Shown here in pieces: positions 1-11,220 of a stretch of DNA of 64,000 bases. The stretch is from Gnetum montanum (Eukaryota; Streptophyta; Gnetopsida; Gnetales; Gnetaceae). The position numbers and the translations under genes are program-made. Each line of letters opens with the position of its first letter. Within the stretch, counting starts at the first letter, position 1. The notes under the pieces are model-generated. The model made no database searches. It saw only the letters and a program-made list of their open reading frames with translations, and was not told where the DNA came from. The DNA is taken from NCBI GenBank assembly GCA_015680685.1, contig MNCI01002233.1:193888-257887 (forward strand). Direction: 5' to 3'.

Positions 1-1089
1 AAATGCAAAAAAATTCCTAAGTATGGAAATTACAAAAAATTGACTAAGTGTAAAACTATAGAAAATTTGGCTAAGTATGAAAATGTAGAAAAAATGCTAA
101 GTATGAAAATGTAGAAAAAATGCTAACTATGAAAGCTACTAAAAATGGCTAACTTTGGTGCTATGCTCGCTATGATGGAGCCAGCTACGCTCTCCCGAGG
201 ACATAAAATTTTGGTTAAGTGCCAAAGATACACTTTGGCTTTTGTCTAATAGGGTTCTAGGTGAACTAATGACAGGGTCCAATCTACACTAACTGGCAGT
301 GGAGAGAGCATGTAGAACAACAATTAGAAAATCCAAAAGGAAATGGCAAGGCCCTCCTTCTAGCACCAAAAATTGTAATGACCAAAAATGTCAATGGCTA
401 GAACACTAAGGGGTTCACGGGTGCATAGCCTAACATCACCTTTATGCAAGGGCCTTACTAGAAAATGAAGGTGGAGCACCCTAAATGGGTTTGTCAATCA
501 AATAGGGACTTTTCTAGTTGCAACTAGGGTGATTGGTGCAACCAGGGGGTGGTGTGGTTAGGCAAAAATGTAAATGAAACTGACATGAAATAATACTAAG
601 TGTCAAAGTGATGTTTCATAATGCTAAGTGTAGAGCATGACCATAGAATGGAGATGAGCATAGCTAATGGTTTTGACCAAAATAAGGGTGTCAACCCATG
701 TAGACTATTGCTTGAGTATAGTACAACATGATGACGTGTGAAAAAGTGTGAAAATACATAAGAAAAATACAAGAAAATGCTAGAAATGAGAGAGAGAAAT
801 GGAACACCACCCCAAATGGAAGTGTAGTTAACTCCAAAAGGCTCCAAGAAGGTACATAGAGTATAATAGGAGCACTAGGAGCATAGTCATAGTCTTGTTG
901 GTGTCAAGCTATGAAGTCTAGCACTTGCTGTGATTAACCATGCCTGCTACGTTGGCCGCTGTAGTATACCTTGCAATGGGGTTGTGATGTACCATGTGAT
1001 GCAACTATGCCTCTCTGCTGGTGTGGTGTGCTATAGGTCTCATTTGCTAGTTAGCCAAAGTATCACCATTTTGACAGTTAGCCAAATTT
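1..1089. other. Element E interior, unassigned
   Basis: Repeated AAAATGCTAAGTATGAAAA-type sequence at the left edge, then unrecognised sequence. It could hold the distal exons of the minus-strand gene, as in element B, but I could not align any with confidence. Confidence 0.4.
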
Positions 1090-2376
1090 GCAGTCGAGAC
1101 ACTAAGACCCAAAATTTTATAGTGTTTCATAGTTCACCTCCTTACTAGCCTTATCAATAATTGTTGGTCCATTAGTGGGAAGTCCAAAGAGGTTGATGAA
1201 CAAGGCCTCACTAAGGTTCAATACTACTATCACATCATGCACTTCAGTGACAAACTACTTGACATCACTACTGAAGGAGTCAATGATGGTGACCATTTTG
1301 ACCATTAGGATACTTGGGCTAAGGGCCAAAAATAGGTCCATCAACCCTACATGCATGAGCCAAGTAGTTAGTGCATCTGAAGCTTTATGGCACAACCAAT
1401 GCTACACACCCTCCTCATCACCATACTTCATGATGAGGGTGGCCTCTGTGCATCCCATGGTGATCACTATCACCTTGCCTAAGGCAACCACCACTACAAC
1501 AAAGGAAAAACAATGTTAGCATCATGAAAAGGCAAACTAATAGGCATAGATGAGCAACTACATAAGCCAAAACATAGACACATACATGGTGAAAATGGGG
1601 TATGAGACGAGGGTGGCACTACAAGCATCTCCTTAGTGTTGATCTCATTCTTAGCCCACTCATCATCCAACCAATTGTAAGTCATGTACCACTTGTATGA
1701 CTTTAGGTATAAGGTGGTGTAGACCTCTATATTAGGCCCCACATACTCAAGTATAGCTACCCAAACATTCAGGCTTGATGAGAACACCTCCAAGGTAATG
1801 TTGGTTAAGGCTAGAGCATCCACCTCATCTTGTAGGCCCTCTGCATCAACTCTAAACCTAGCATTGATCATGAGCTATTAGCAATTGAACATGAAACAGT
1901 AGCAAAAAGACACTGTAAAAGCCATAAATGTAGTTACCCTCTAGTGCAGTAGATAGTTCTAGGTGGGTTTTGGTATAGGATGTGCACATGTAATGTGATG
2001 AAAAGGATATTGCTCTTATTGTAGCAACCAAACCCCATCATGTGCCATATCTTGGATAGGCGCCAAGCATCCCTAGTGCCTCTACTAAAATCACCTGCCC
2101 CATAACCACTAGTAGTAGGCTCATCTAAGATAAATCTTAGAATGTCTTGGTTAGCTCTAGGTAGCAACATCTTTATGATGGCACTAGTAGCCTCTACTAC
2201 TAAGTGTGACCACATGATCATACTAAACTATTACAACAAGTATTTCATAAACTAATGAGCCATTAGCTGGAACCACACTACTTGATGTTCCACCTATGTT
2301 ATGGATGGGTTCACTCATGCAATATAGAATCCCCACAAGCTCCACTACAATCAGGACAAGCTTCAATAGTATCCTA
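1090..2376 (-). pseudogene. Antisense spliced gene of element E (phosphatase-like), decayed
   Basis: A minus-strand gene remnant homologous to the antisense gene in element B. An acceptor (GGTTGTAG) precedes 2376. The following exon has a WSH-x-V...LLPR segment and, near 2000-1940, YNKSN...NPPRTI, which matches the layout of the C-terminal half of NLI-interacting-factor (HAD) phosphatase domains. A candidate intron starts GTAACT at 1937; AG ends near 1875 or slightly downstream. The next exon carries GLQDEVDALALTN, aligned to GVHDQPSELATTQ in B. Another acceptor (TTTGTTGTAG) precedes 1493, and that exon contains GLMDLF and FGLPTNGP. Several stops and at least one frameshift break it. The first exon was not recognised. 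Confidence 0.6.
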
Positions 2377-2429
2377 CAACCACCAAGTAATAAGCAAAGT
2401 GTTAGTATATAAACATAGATGTACATTTT

Positions 2430-4200
2430 GGCATGAAATTATTAAAATAAGTTAGCAAAAATTAGCAAAATGAACACTATACAACATGCATTAACAAAAG
2501 GAATTCTTAATTTTCACAATACACTCTAGGACCCCATAGGTATAGTAAATTAACCAATCCATTTGATGCACCTAATGCTCATTGGGATACATCATGTTTT
2601 TATGGTCTTAGTAGTACATTTTGTAGATTTTGCAGGTTTAGCATTATGCATAGTTCACAAAATTTTTCTAAATCTAGACTACCTTAGTGCAGAGCATAGT
2701 CTAGAAATTTTTAAAGCTTTTTCTAACTTTGGGCTGCCTTCGTAGAGAGCGTAATTTGAAAAAGAGGAGGAAGAAATTTTTCTAACTCTAGGAGCACCTC
2801 AACTACTCTTTGAAACATGGTGAGTGCAATCCCCAAAAGATTGACATTTTTCCAAACACTTGTAATGCAATAATTTTCACAAACACTTGTCATACTATGC
2901 CTTCAATGCATGGAGAGCATAGTCCGATGGCCATGGAGAGCATAGTCTCCCATTGTGCCATGCCCAGTAATCCTCTCTACTCTCCTCTATGGCTAGCTAT
3001 GGCCCTGCACCCTCGCAAAAAATGAAAGAAAAAAAAATGTGCCCTAGGGCTAGTTGCCCCTATAGCCACACTATAGATTGTAATCACCCCCATGGCCCTT
3101 AAAACACACTGTGGGACACAATAGCCCCATAGCCCTTATGGAACACAACATGCAGGGCCTTCACCTACATCCAAAAAATAGAGAAATTTTTCAAAAATAA
3201 AAAAATTACAAAAACAAACCGTTACACAGCCCCAAAGAGCCAAACCAAAACCCCTACCCTACATGTGGATCAAAAGAGAAAATTTTTCTTTATTTAGCAA
3301 AAACAAAGGGGTAGATTCATGCACTCTAATGCTAGCTGTAGTCATAGCCATGATCCTTATGGCCACATTGTGGGGTATGGGCCATGGCCAACCCTTAACC
3401 CCTAACAATGCACAAAAAATTCTTCAAAATAAGAAAATGTAGGGTAGACCCCTGTTGTGCCCCTTTCCCCATGGCAAGCTACCCTTGTCTATTGCCAAAA
3501 CCCAAACCCCACATGTTCCCTAGACTATGCACCCTAAGAATCCATGGCCCAATGCCAAAAGGAAAAACCTATAGCCTAGCAACAAAACAACCAAAATCCT
3601 CCTTGCCATTGCATGCCCTCCTTACCATCACCATGGCCAAAATGATATGCAATGACAGTGGCCACTACCTTGGCAAGGGACCATGGTAGGGCACATCACT
3701 AATCTACACTCCCAAACCCTCACTCTAAAGAAAAAATGATAACAAAAAATGAAAAAATGAACAAAGGGAAGAGCATAGTTAGGGTACCTAGCTAAATTCA
3801 ATATCCTCCTCTTCCCCATATGCACATGTGTTTGGTGGCCTAGTGTTCATTCTTCCTTGTCCATGTTTGATAGTCTTGGGTTCAAGCATCCACTCTAGTG
3901 CATCATTGTTCCAACTACACTCTCCATTGGAAACATGAAATAGCAATGGCAACACTATGCTCTAGAAATCATAGTTAAAAGTAGCAACATGACAACTTAC
4001 CCATGGTAAAACATGCCTATATACCCTCCTAGAGTCATTGAACGATCCTACCAACCTAGGAGTACACTCCATACTAGATGTCCAATGGAGAGTGTAGTTG
4101 GGTGAGAGCATAGCCACCCATACTTAGCTAGAATTTTTAATTTTTCATTGCCTAGTAAATGCCTAAGCCAATTCCACTTCCCAAGCATGGCTAGCCTTCC
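2430..4200. other. Element E non-coding interior
   Basis: No coding domain is recognisable. The stretch holds scattered copies of a GAGAGCATAGTC-type motif (for example 2690-2760 and 2900-2960, and 4081-4125) that also recurs throughout E's LTR. By position it would include the promoter side of the antisense gene. Confidence 0.5.
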
Positions 4201-4214
4201 CTAGAATGAAATGA

Positions 4215-5040
4215 CTAATGCATCCATGGTCTGCTAAGACCTAAAACTAGCATGCATATGGTCTACTAAGACCTAAAACTAGCATGCACATGGCCTACTG
4301 AGGCCTAAAACTAGCACAAACATGCTTAACTTCCTTAATGACTCACATGCATACTTAAGCAGATTACACTACATTGTTTTTCCATTTATGCACATTGACT
4401 TTGTGAGATAGGTGTTGCTTAATGTTTTACTGGTTGCTTTTGCATGAACATAACATAGCTATGCACAAGTAGCTCTTCTAACCTTTGGTTACCAAGGCCT
4501 ATCACAATAGAGCATTTAAGCTTGTTGACCAAGATAGAAATGAGTTTGCCAATCCAGTGAACCATTTGTACCTGAAGCCATACCACACATAACATGTAAT
4601 GTTGCACATCAATCCAACAAGGTAATCATTCATTTGCTATGATACTAAACTGGCATAGCACATGTTTGCTATGATGCTAAATTGGCATAGTATGTCTGCT
4701 ATGATGCTAAATTGACATTAAACTTGCATAGAGGTATGGATATGCAAAACACTCACCTGCTACAATGTTAAATTAGCACAGAGACAATACATCCACTATG
4801 ACATTAAACTGGCATAACTCATCTACTATAATGTTAAACTGACACATTCACTATGATGTGAAATTGGCATAGCTTATTTTCCATGATGTTAAATTGGCAC
4901 ATAGCAATCTTCTAGGACTATAAACTAGCGCACCATGGTATGCCAGGATCTTAAATTGGATTCATGGTCTACTGGGACCTTAAACTAGCAAAGCCATGGT
5001 CTACCAAGACCTTAAACTTGGTTTATAGTCAACCATGCAT
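4215..5040 (+). repeat. Irregular array of TTAAACTAGCA-type units (element E)
   Basis: About twenty loosely spaced units, roughly 25-45 bp apart, each of the form CTRYYATGAYRTTAAACTRGCA or YCTACYAAGACCTTAAACTAGC. The same unit occurs in element B at 29090-29350, and weaker relatives lie at 21040-21160 and 26090-26500. It sits between the coding part and the 3' untranslated part of the Tat-like elements. Confidence 0.7.
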
Positions 5041-5089
5041 AATTCTGCAAGCAAGTAGATGAGTATAACTTTAACTCTTTCCTCCCCAA

Positions 5090-5090
<1 letters not shown>

Positions 5091-5128
<38 letters not shown>

Positions 5129-5129
5129 N
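5091..5129. repeat. Poly-C run ending in an ambiguous base
   Basis: A run of 38 C residues followed by N at 5129. It directly follows the repeat array and probably marks an unresolved assembly point. Confidence 0.9.
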
Positions 5130-6399
5130 ACTACAGTCCTAGAATGAAGAACCTACAATGCATGTAGCTCTTGGAGCACTTGCAACATCACTACCCCCTA
5201 GCATTTTACTATTTTCTTGAACACTAATCATTGATGCAACTTGCGAGCACTTGTAGCATCATGGCCTCCCACGATTTTATTTCTTTTCTAAGCTCTTACT
5301 ACTAGTGCAACCTTTGGAGCACTCACAACATTTTACTACCCCCTACCATTTTGTTATTCTTTTGAGCATTGCCGTAGGCATAACCTTTAGATCCTTTGCA
5401 ACATCATCATCCCCCTATAATTTATTAGCATTTTTTTTGTTTTGTGTGGTTTTCTTGTCTTCTCTAAGTTTTTTTTATAGGATGAAGCCCTAGATCATCG
5501 TGTAGAGAGGTAGTTCATCACAACAACAAGTTACCACAGTGCTCAGATGTGCAAGATTAAACTAGCTAAGCCTCTTAAGAGTACACATTTCCTTCTATCC
5601 CATTATAGCTTACCTACATCTACTCCTACATCCCAATACTCTCTCATTCCTTGCATAGTCAAGATTGCAATCTCATGACACTCATGAGCTATGACCACAC
5701 AACACCCTCTTCACATATTGCATCACAGACTGTAGAACCCAAGGTAGACGTAACATAAGTCATCCCATGGGAAGCCTCTGTTGGCTAGTCAAAGCAAAGT
5801 TGGATGTAACACAACTCATCCTAGGAAGGAAACACCTATCCTATATACACAATGTGGTTTGCAAACATCAAAGAAAATCTCATCTAGTGGCATGTAGTTC
5901 ACTTAATGGAAAGAACTTTTATAGCTAGCATTTAGCAAAGTGCAAAGCCCAAAAAGGGTTCACCCCACAACAAAAAAGCAAAGAAGTAGAAAACAAAAAG
6001 AAAGAGAGTAAGGGGAAAAAGCACATTTGCAAGCAAACTAGCAGCACTACAATTTCACAACTGGTCTAGCCCTAAATCCACACCAACACTCTCATGAGGA
6101 CTTCGATGAGAGATCAACATTTTTAAGGGCAAGCCACTCTAGTTCCCTAGTCACTGTCAGCCGTGATGTTTCTGTCTCATAACATCCTATTTTCATCTCA
6201 TCCCTCCTTTTATCCCTATAAAATTACCTACATATTTTACTCCTAGCATACTACCATTCACAACACTCTTGAGCACGATGCAATGACATTTGATTTCACA
6301 CTAAAGAGTGATGTTAGTACCAAGCTTCTTGTGGTGTTTTATAGTTCTTTGTCAACATCTCTCGAGCCACTACTCCAGATGTCAAAAAAGAGGGATCAA
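5130..6399 (+). other. Element E 3' untranslated region and polypurine tract
   Basis: Non-coding sequence resembling the 3' end of element B: both have a GTAACACAACTCATCCTA-type stretch (near 5808 here, 30028 in B). It ends in a purine-rich tract (6384-6399, AAAAAAGAGGGATCAA) immediately before the LTR, equivalent to the tract at 30308-30321 in B. Confidence 0.65.
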
Positions 6400-8136
6400 T
6401 GAAACACCACCAAATTTGGACTATGATGTCTCAACAAAAAATTTTTCTAAGTGTTAGCATAAGGCCATTTTTTTCAAATTTTTCTAAGTGCTAAGACTAC
6501 GCTCTCCATTGCCCTAGAGTGTATTCAACCTAGTAGAGAGTGTAGTTAAGACAAAAGCTGATTTTGCAATTTCTCCTAAGTGTCATCATAAATCTAGAAG
6601 CTAAAAATTTCTCTGTGTTGAGACTATGCTCTCCACTACCCTAGAGCATAGTTAGCCTCTTGTCTCGACTATAGTTAGCATGAAAGCCCAATTTTGCAAA
6701 ATTTTCTAAGTGTTAAGCCAGCTACTATAGAATTTTTTAGGTGCTAAGACTATGCTCTCCACTACCCCAGAGTGTAGTCAAGCATAGTCAGCATGAAGGT
6801 GTATTTTTTACAAATTTTTCTAAGTGTTGAGACTATGCTCTCCACTAGCTCAAAGCATAGTCAAGTGTAGTCAACTAGAAGCCAATTTCTAGAAGTTTTG
6901 ATAAGTGCTAGGACTATTCTCACCCTGAGTTAGGAGCATAGTTAGCCACCCATGGAGAGCATAGTCATCACATAGTTACTTTTTGCAAAAATTTTCTAAG
7001 TATTGGACTACACTCCCCCTAGTCCAGAGCATAGTCAACCAAAATAGCCTCCAAAGGCCTTCACAGGGTAGAATTAGCATTCAGCTTAGCTTTAACTTAT
7101 CTCCAAAAAGTGTGGTTAGCAAAATGCATTTTTGCTGTATTCCATTTTTATCCCTTAATTGTAACTATGTTTGACCCCAAAAAAGGCAGTGGATAGCATG
7201 GTCTCCAAAATTGCATTTTTTAGTGACATTGTAGTCCTCTCGGCACATGCACATGCAGTCGATAGCATAGTCACAGTCTTGTAGTCTTGTAAAGCCTAGT
7301 AGAGCATAACATTGCCACCCTCAATGGAGAGTGTAGTTGGGTGATAGCGTAGTTCCAACCATCCCCTTTACCACTTGGTAGTCTCTACATTTTATGCTAA
7401 ACCTAAACCTATAAATACCCTCATCCTCAACATTTTTAGGGTTGGCAAATTTGAAGGAGGTTAGAAAATTTGAGAAATGGGCAAGTTAGAAAATTCAAAG
7501 GCACACCAATGAACTAAAGAGATGCAAAGTTGTAGACCACTGTAGCTCATTTCAAGATATCATAGAACATTGCAGCCCACTACACACTATGGTGGCCAAC
7601 CTGACAGGCACAGACACCACAGTAGAACATCAATCTTCATGGCTAGACATCCCTAAGACTGTGACTATGCTATCCACTATGTTTGTTGTACATGATGTAC
7701 ATTCTCATTCCTTTTGGATTTAACTACGCTCAATCCCATTTAGGATGGTCTTCTATTCTCTCTCCCTTTCTTTGCATTTTTAGCATTTTACTTACATTTT
7801 TTTGACATTTTACTTGCATTTTTGGTACTTTAATATGTAGTCATGCCTAGGAAACAATCCCTACACATTGGCACCTTTATTTTTTGCCAAAAACCTAACT
7901 ATACTTGACACCATTGACACCACTAACACTATGAGAACACTTAGGATCATTTTGCATTAGCATCATAGCTAACTACATTGCACCCCCATTTTCATTTGGT
8001 AAGTCCCTATTCAATCGATAAGATTATTCAAGGCACATTGTCTCTGCCTTCAATAGGCCCTCATGTGGAATCAAGGTTAGGCTATGTACTTGCAAACCCC
8101 TCAGTGTTCTAGTCATCAACATTTTCAGTCATTACA
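6400..8136 (+). repeat. 3' LTR of element E
   Basis: It starts TGAAACACC right after the polypurine tract and ends in ATTACA. The last 45 bases (CAGTGTTCT...CATCAAC...TTCAG) match the end of both LTRs of element B. The U3 (6480-7340) is packed with short inverted motifs of the type CTATGCTCTCC / GAGAGCATAG, many looking like decayed TACGCTCTC / GAGAGCGTA. A TATAAATA box lies at 7410-7417. Length about 1.74 kb, against 1.68 kb in B. Confidence 0.8.
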
Positions 8137-8591
8137 CCTATCATTAAGTAGAATACGTATGCCTTAATCATGAGAATTTAAGTGTAAGTACTTGGTAATC
8201 CAACAATGTATCATTTGGCACACCTAGTGACATACACTTGGTAATCCCAATAGTAGTCTCATGAAGTCCAAGATGTATATAGATGATTAAGAGTGGATAC
8301 CCATCACATGTAGGCTAGTTATATTTTACTTTTCATTATTTAAAAGCTTAATTAATTAATCTCTTTATCATCACTAGGATTTTCATAGGATTAGACAACA
8401 CCATATGCCTCACTTTGGACTAAACCATATGTGACAAAGATACCACTAGTCCAAGTGGGAAGATAGTGAACTATGATCAAAGCATAAAAATCTAGATGCC
8501 ACAACTAGCCCAATCCATAGAATTTTACTAGATCATGCATGAACACTTCTGATTTGTATGGTTGGGCATAGGGGCACCTCGTCACTCATCA
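8137..8591 (+). repeat. 5' LTR of element A, 3' portion
   Basis: It aligns without gaps by eye to 46975-47426, the distal half of A's 3' LTR, including the phrases AAGTGTAAGTACTTGGTAATC and CATAGGGGCACC...CACTCATCA. The proximal half is displaced left of the window by the insertion of element E at 8136/8137. Confidence 0.85.
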
Positions 8592-8592
8592 T

Positions 8593-8610
8593 TGGCATAG
8601 TTGATAGGGA
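8593..8610 (+). promoter_or_regulatory. Primer binding site of element A (tRNA-Asp type)
   Basis: TGGCATAGTTGATAGGGA begins two bases after the LTR end. It keeps the pattern of the complement to plant tRNA-Asp used by Athila elements, with three or four substitutions. Confidence 0.7.
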
Positions 8611-8929
8611 TGGTGCTAGTTATCTAGATTAGCTATATTATACATGATCGTTGTAAGGGTATTAATGATATATCCTTCAAAAAATATTAAATCACATACA
8701 CCATAAGCCAATGATAATATCTCTTTCATAAGTAAGCAATAATGCATTGTATAATAAAAACATTCATTGAAGAACTAATGAGATATATAGTCAGGAAAAT
8801 TAGTGTGACCAACCTTATGTAGGAATTTCTTATGTTCATGATCACCTAGATGACACTCAAAGGCTACATTCACCTAAGGTAGACAATCTTGAAGGAGATG
8901 ATGTAAGTCCTAAACTAGGGAAGGCCTCA

Positions 8930-11220
8930 ATGCCTAAGACCTCCTCAAAACTAAGAAATGATAAATCAAAGGATGTTGGGGAACACCATAGAAGCCATGG
9001 CAATCCTTTCAGTTCCTCATCTTCCTCTTTCCTCTTAACATCTAGTTCTAGTGAAGATGAATGTAGGTGTGAAGATAAAGCTCCACTAAAGCGTTGGAAT
9101 AGAGATAGAAATCAAACTTGTAGGAACACTCACAATCATCAACATGAACATAGACAAAATCATCACAATCAACTGAATAAAAATTTTCATCACAACCTAT
9201 TTGATGATGATGAATCCTTTTTGGCCATTTAGGGACTAATGTAGATTACAAAGGTAGTTAAGATATCTCACAGGCATCACAAAGAGAGTCACCTACCTAG
9301 GCTTGATATGAATAATATTTCTAAATTTGCAGGAGGCTATGATTCAGATATGCAACATCATTTACAAGCCTTCCATGATACATTTGCTTTCTACAACATT
9401 GAAAGTGGATGGTAAAAGCTTAAGCTATTTCCTAGAACACTAATTGATAGATTCGAAGTGCAATATAGATCATTAAAACCAAATTCAATCCAACGATGGT
9501 CCACAATGTTGGAACTCTTCAATGAGAAATACCAAACATATGTGAGTGTGTCCAACTTAAGGAGATTGATCCAAGGATGGAAGAAAGGACAAAATAAACC
9601 CTTGGACATGGCCTTAGATATATATTATTTTCTACTGAATAGATGCCCAAGCCATGGTTTCTCTAAGGAAAGGTAACTTTTCCACATCATATATGGGCTT
9701 TGCAATGAAATGAGGGAGATCCTTGGAATGTATGCTCTAGGTCAATTATATAATATACAAGCCCATTATATTTAAGAACTAATCAAACACATGGCAAAAG
9801 AAGAAGAAGAGATATGCAAATGGGAGAAAGTCGAGAAAAATCACTAGGATCCAACTCTTCAATAGAAGGAGGTCCATATCTATGGTAAGAAGAGAGAAAC
9901 CACTCTCAATAAGATGTTTCTACAACAAACCTTGCTAATGTAGAAGTCTATTGATGAACTTGAACCAAATTTTAATAGGATATCCAAATGAATATATAAA
10001 ATGTTACAACTCTTGTTGAGACAATTGAGGAGAGGATCATGTAAAACAAGTTAGGTGATCAAAATAAACAAGGGATACATAACCAAGAAATAGCTAGGAA
10101 CATTTTTTGGCAAACAAGAAAAATAGTTGAAGGAGGTGAGGCTATAAACTCAACCATAAAAGAAGATAATGGATGTGACATTTGCATTTATGATCATCAG
10201 GAGGACCATTGCTTGGTCTTGTTGCACCTGCATGAGTATTGGGTAGGTGCCTTAAATATGAAGTTTGTATAGAAGCACATGCCTAGGAGATTTCCTCTTT
10301 CATAAGATAATTATAGATAGCCCCACAACCAAGCATACCATCCTAGGAGGACATATTACCAACCTCAACACTATCATCAACCACAATGGCAACAACCACA
10401 ATCATGGGGGAGGCCACCACCAAATCAGCCCTATCCTTCCTATCCACCGAAACCACATAAATATTATGTTCAACACCATGTTTCCACAACTAGTTCTACA
10501 TCCTCTAGTTCAAATTGCCACTACCACTCTCCTGAGTATTATCAACAGATGACATCTCCAAAGGGATCACCACCTCATGCCTCTTACCATCCATACTACC
10601 CTTGATATTCTCATATTCCACCTCATCACATATCACCAACAAGGATACAAGAAGGTTTCACATCACAATATCAACAAAAAAATGCCACTTGTGCTACAAA
10701 TGTGCATAAACATGTTGATACCAATGGGTCTCAATTGTAATGTCAAAAATGTCCCTTCTAGAGGAAAGTCTATAAGCTAAATCAAAAGACTCATGGATCT
10801 ACCACATCATCTAAACTAGCGCAATGCTAATCTGGTGCAATGCCTCCATTTTCACCACCATGATCCTTTGATCCCACACACAGGCCACCATCCATCATTA
10901 CTCTAATTCCAAACATAAGCAATGAATCTAAAAGTGTGAGGAGATAAACAAATCCATGCATACCATATCATGATTAAGGATGCAATCACGGGCCAAACAT
11001 CTATCACATTAACACATCTCATATTTTGACGCACCAAACATTTAACAATCAACTGTATGTCCAATGATTTATCTACCCAGCCACCGCAACATCAAAAGAC
11101 ACCCAATGTCTTGGGCATGAATAGTTACCAATATTCTACACATGCATGGATCCTATCTATTCACTTATTAATCCTTATCACAATGTCATGGAGGTCAACT
11201 CCCATTCTAATCTTCAGGAT
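8930..11220 (+). pseudogene. gag of element A
   Basis: Decayed capsid polyprotein. The first part is serine- and histidine-rich (to 9232). The core at 9330-9790 carries LELFNEKY, VSNLRRLIQG and a downstream CPSHGFSKE, conserved in element C's gag (33960-34400). A possible zinc knuckle, CDICIYDHQEDHC, is encoded at 10174-10212, in another frame, so at least one frameshift precedes it. The tail (10340-10760) is rich in proline, glutamine, tyrosine and histidine, matching the C gag tail. Stops at 9233, 9412, 9677 and others interrupt it. A start near 8930 is only the first ATG of the open stretch. Confidence 0.7.

Larger units (their letters stand above)
1..8136 (+). mobile_element. Element E: Tat-like LTR retrotransposon, 3' part
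   Basis: The 3' portion of a Tat-like element whose 5' part lies left of the window. It is assigned to the same family as element B because both end in an LTR starting TGAAACACC, preceded by the same kind of purine tract, and both carry the same antisense gene and the same array of TTAAACTAGCA-like repeats. It ends at 8136, where sequence of the element A LTR resumes, so E is inserted in A's 5' LTR. No reverse transcriptase or integrase is visible between the antisense gene and the 3' LTR. It is much poorer in CpG than B, so probably older. Confidence 0.75.

Noticed and set aside
1175-1519. Plus-strand open frame of 114 aa
   Set aside because: Shadow of minus-strand exon sequence of the antisense gene in element E.
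5091-5129. Poly-C run as a biological G-quadruplex element
   Set aside because: It ends in an ambiguous base and is more easily explained as an assembly or sequencing artefact.
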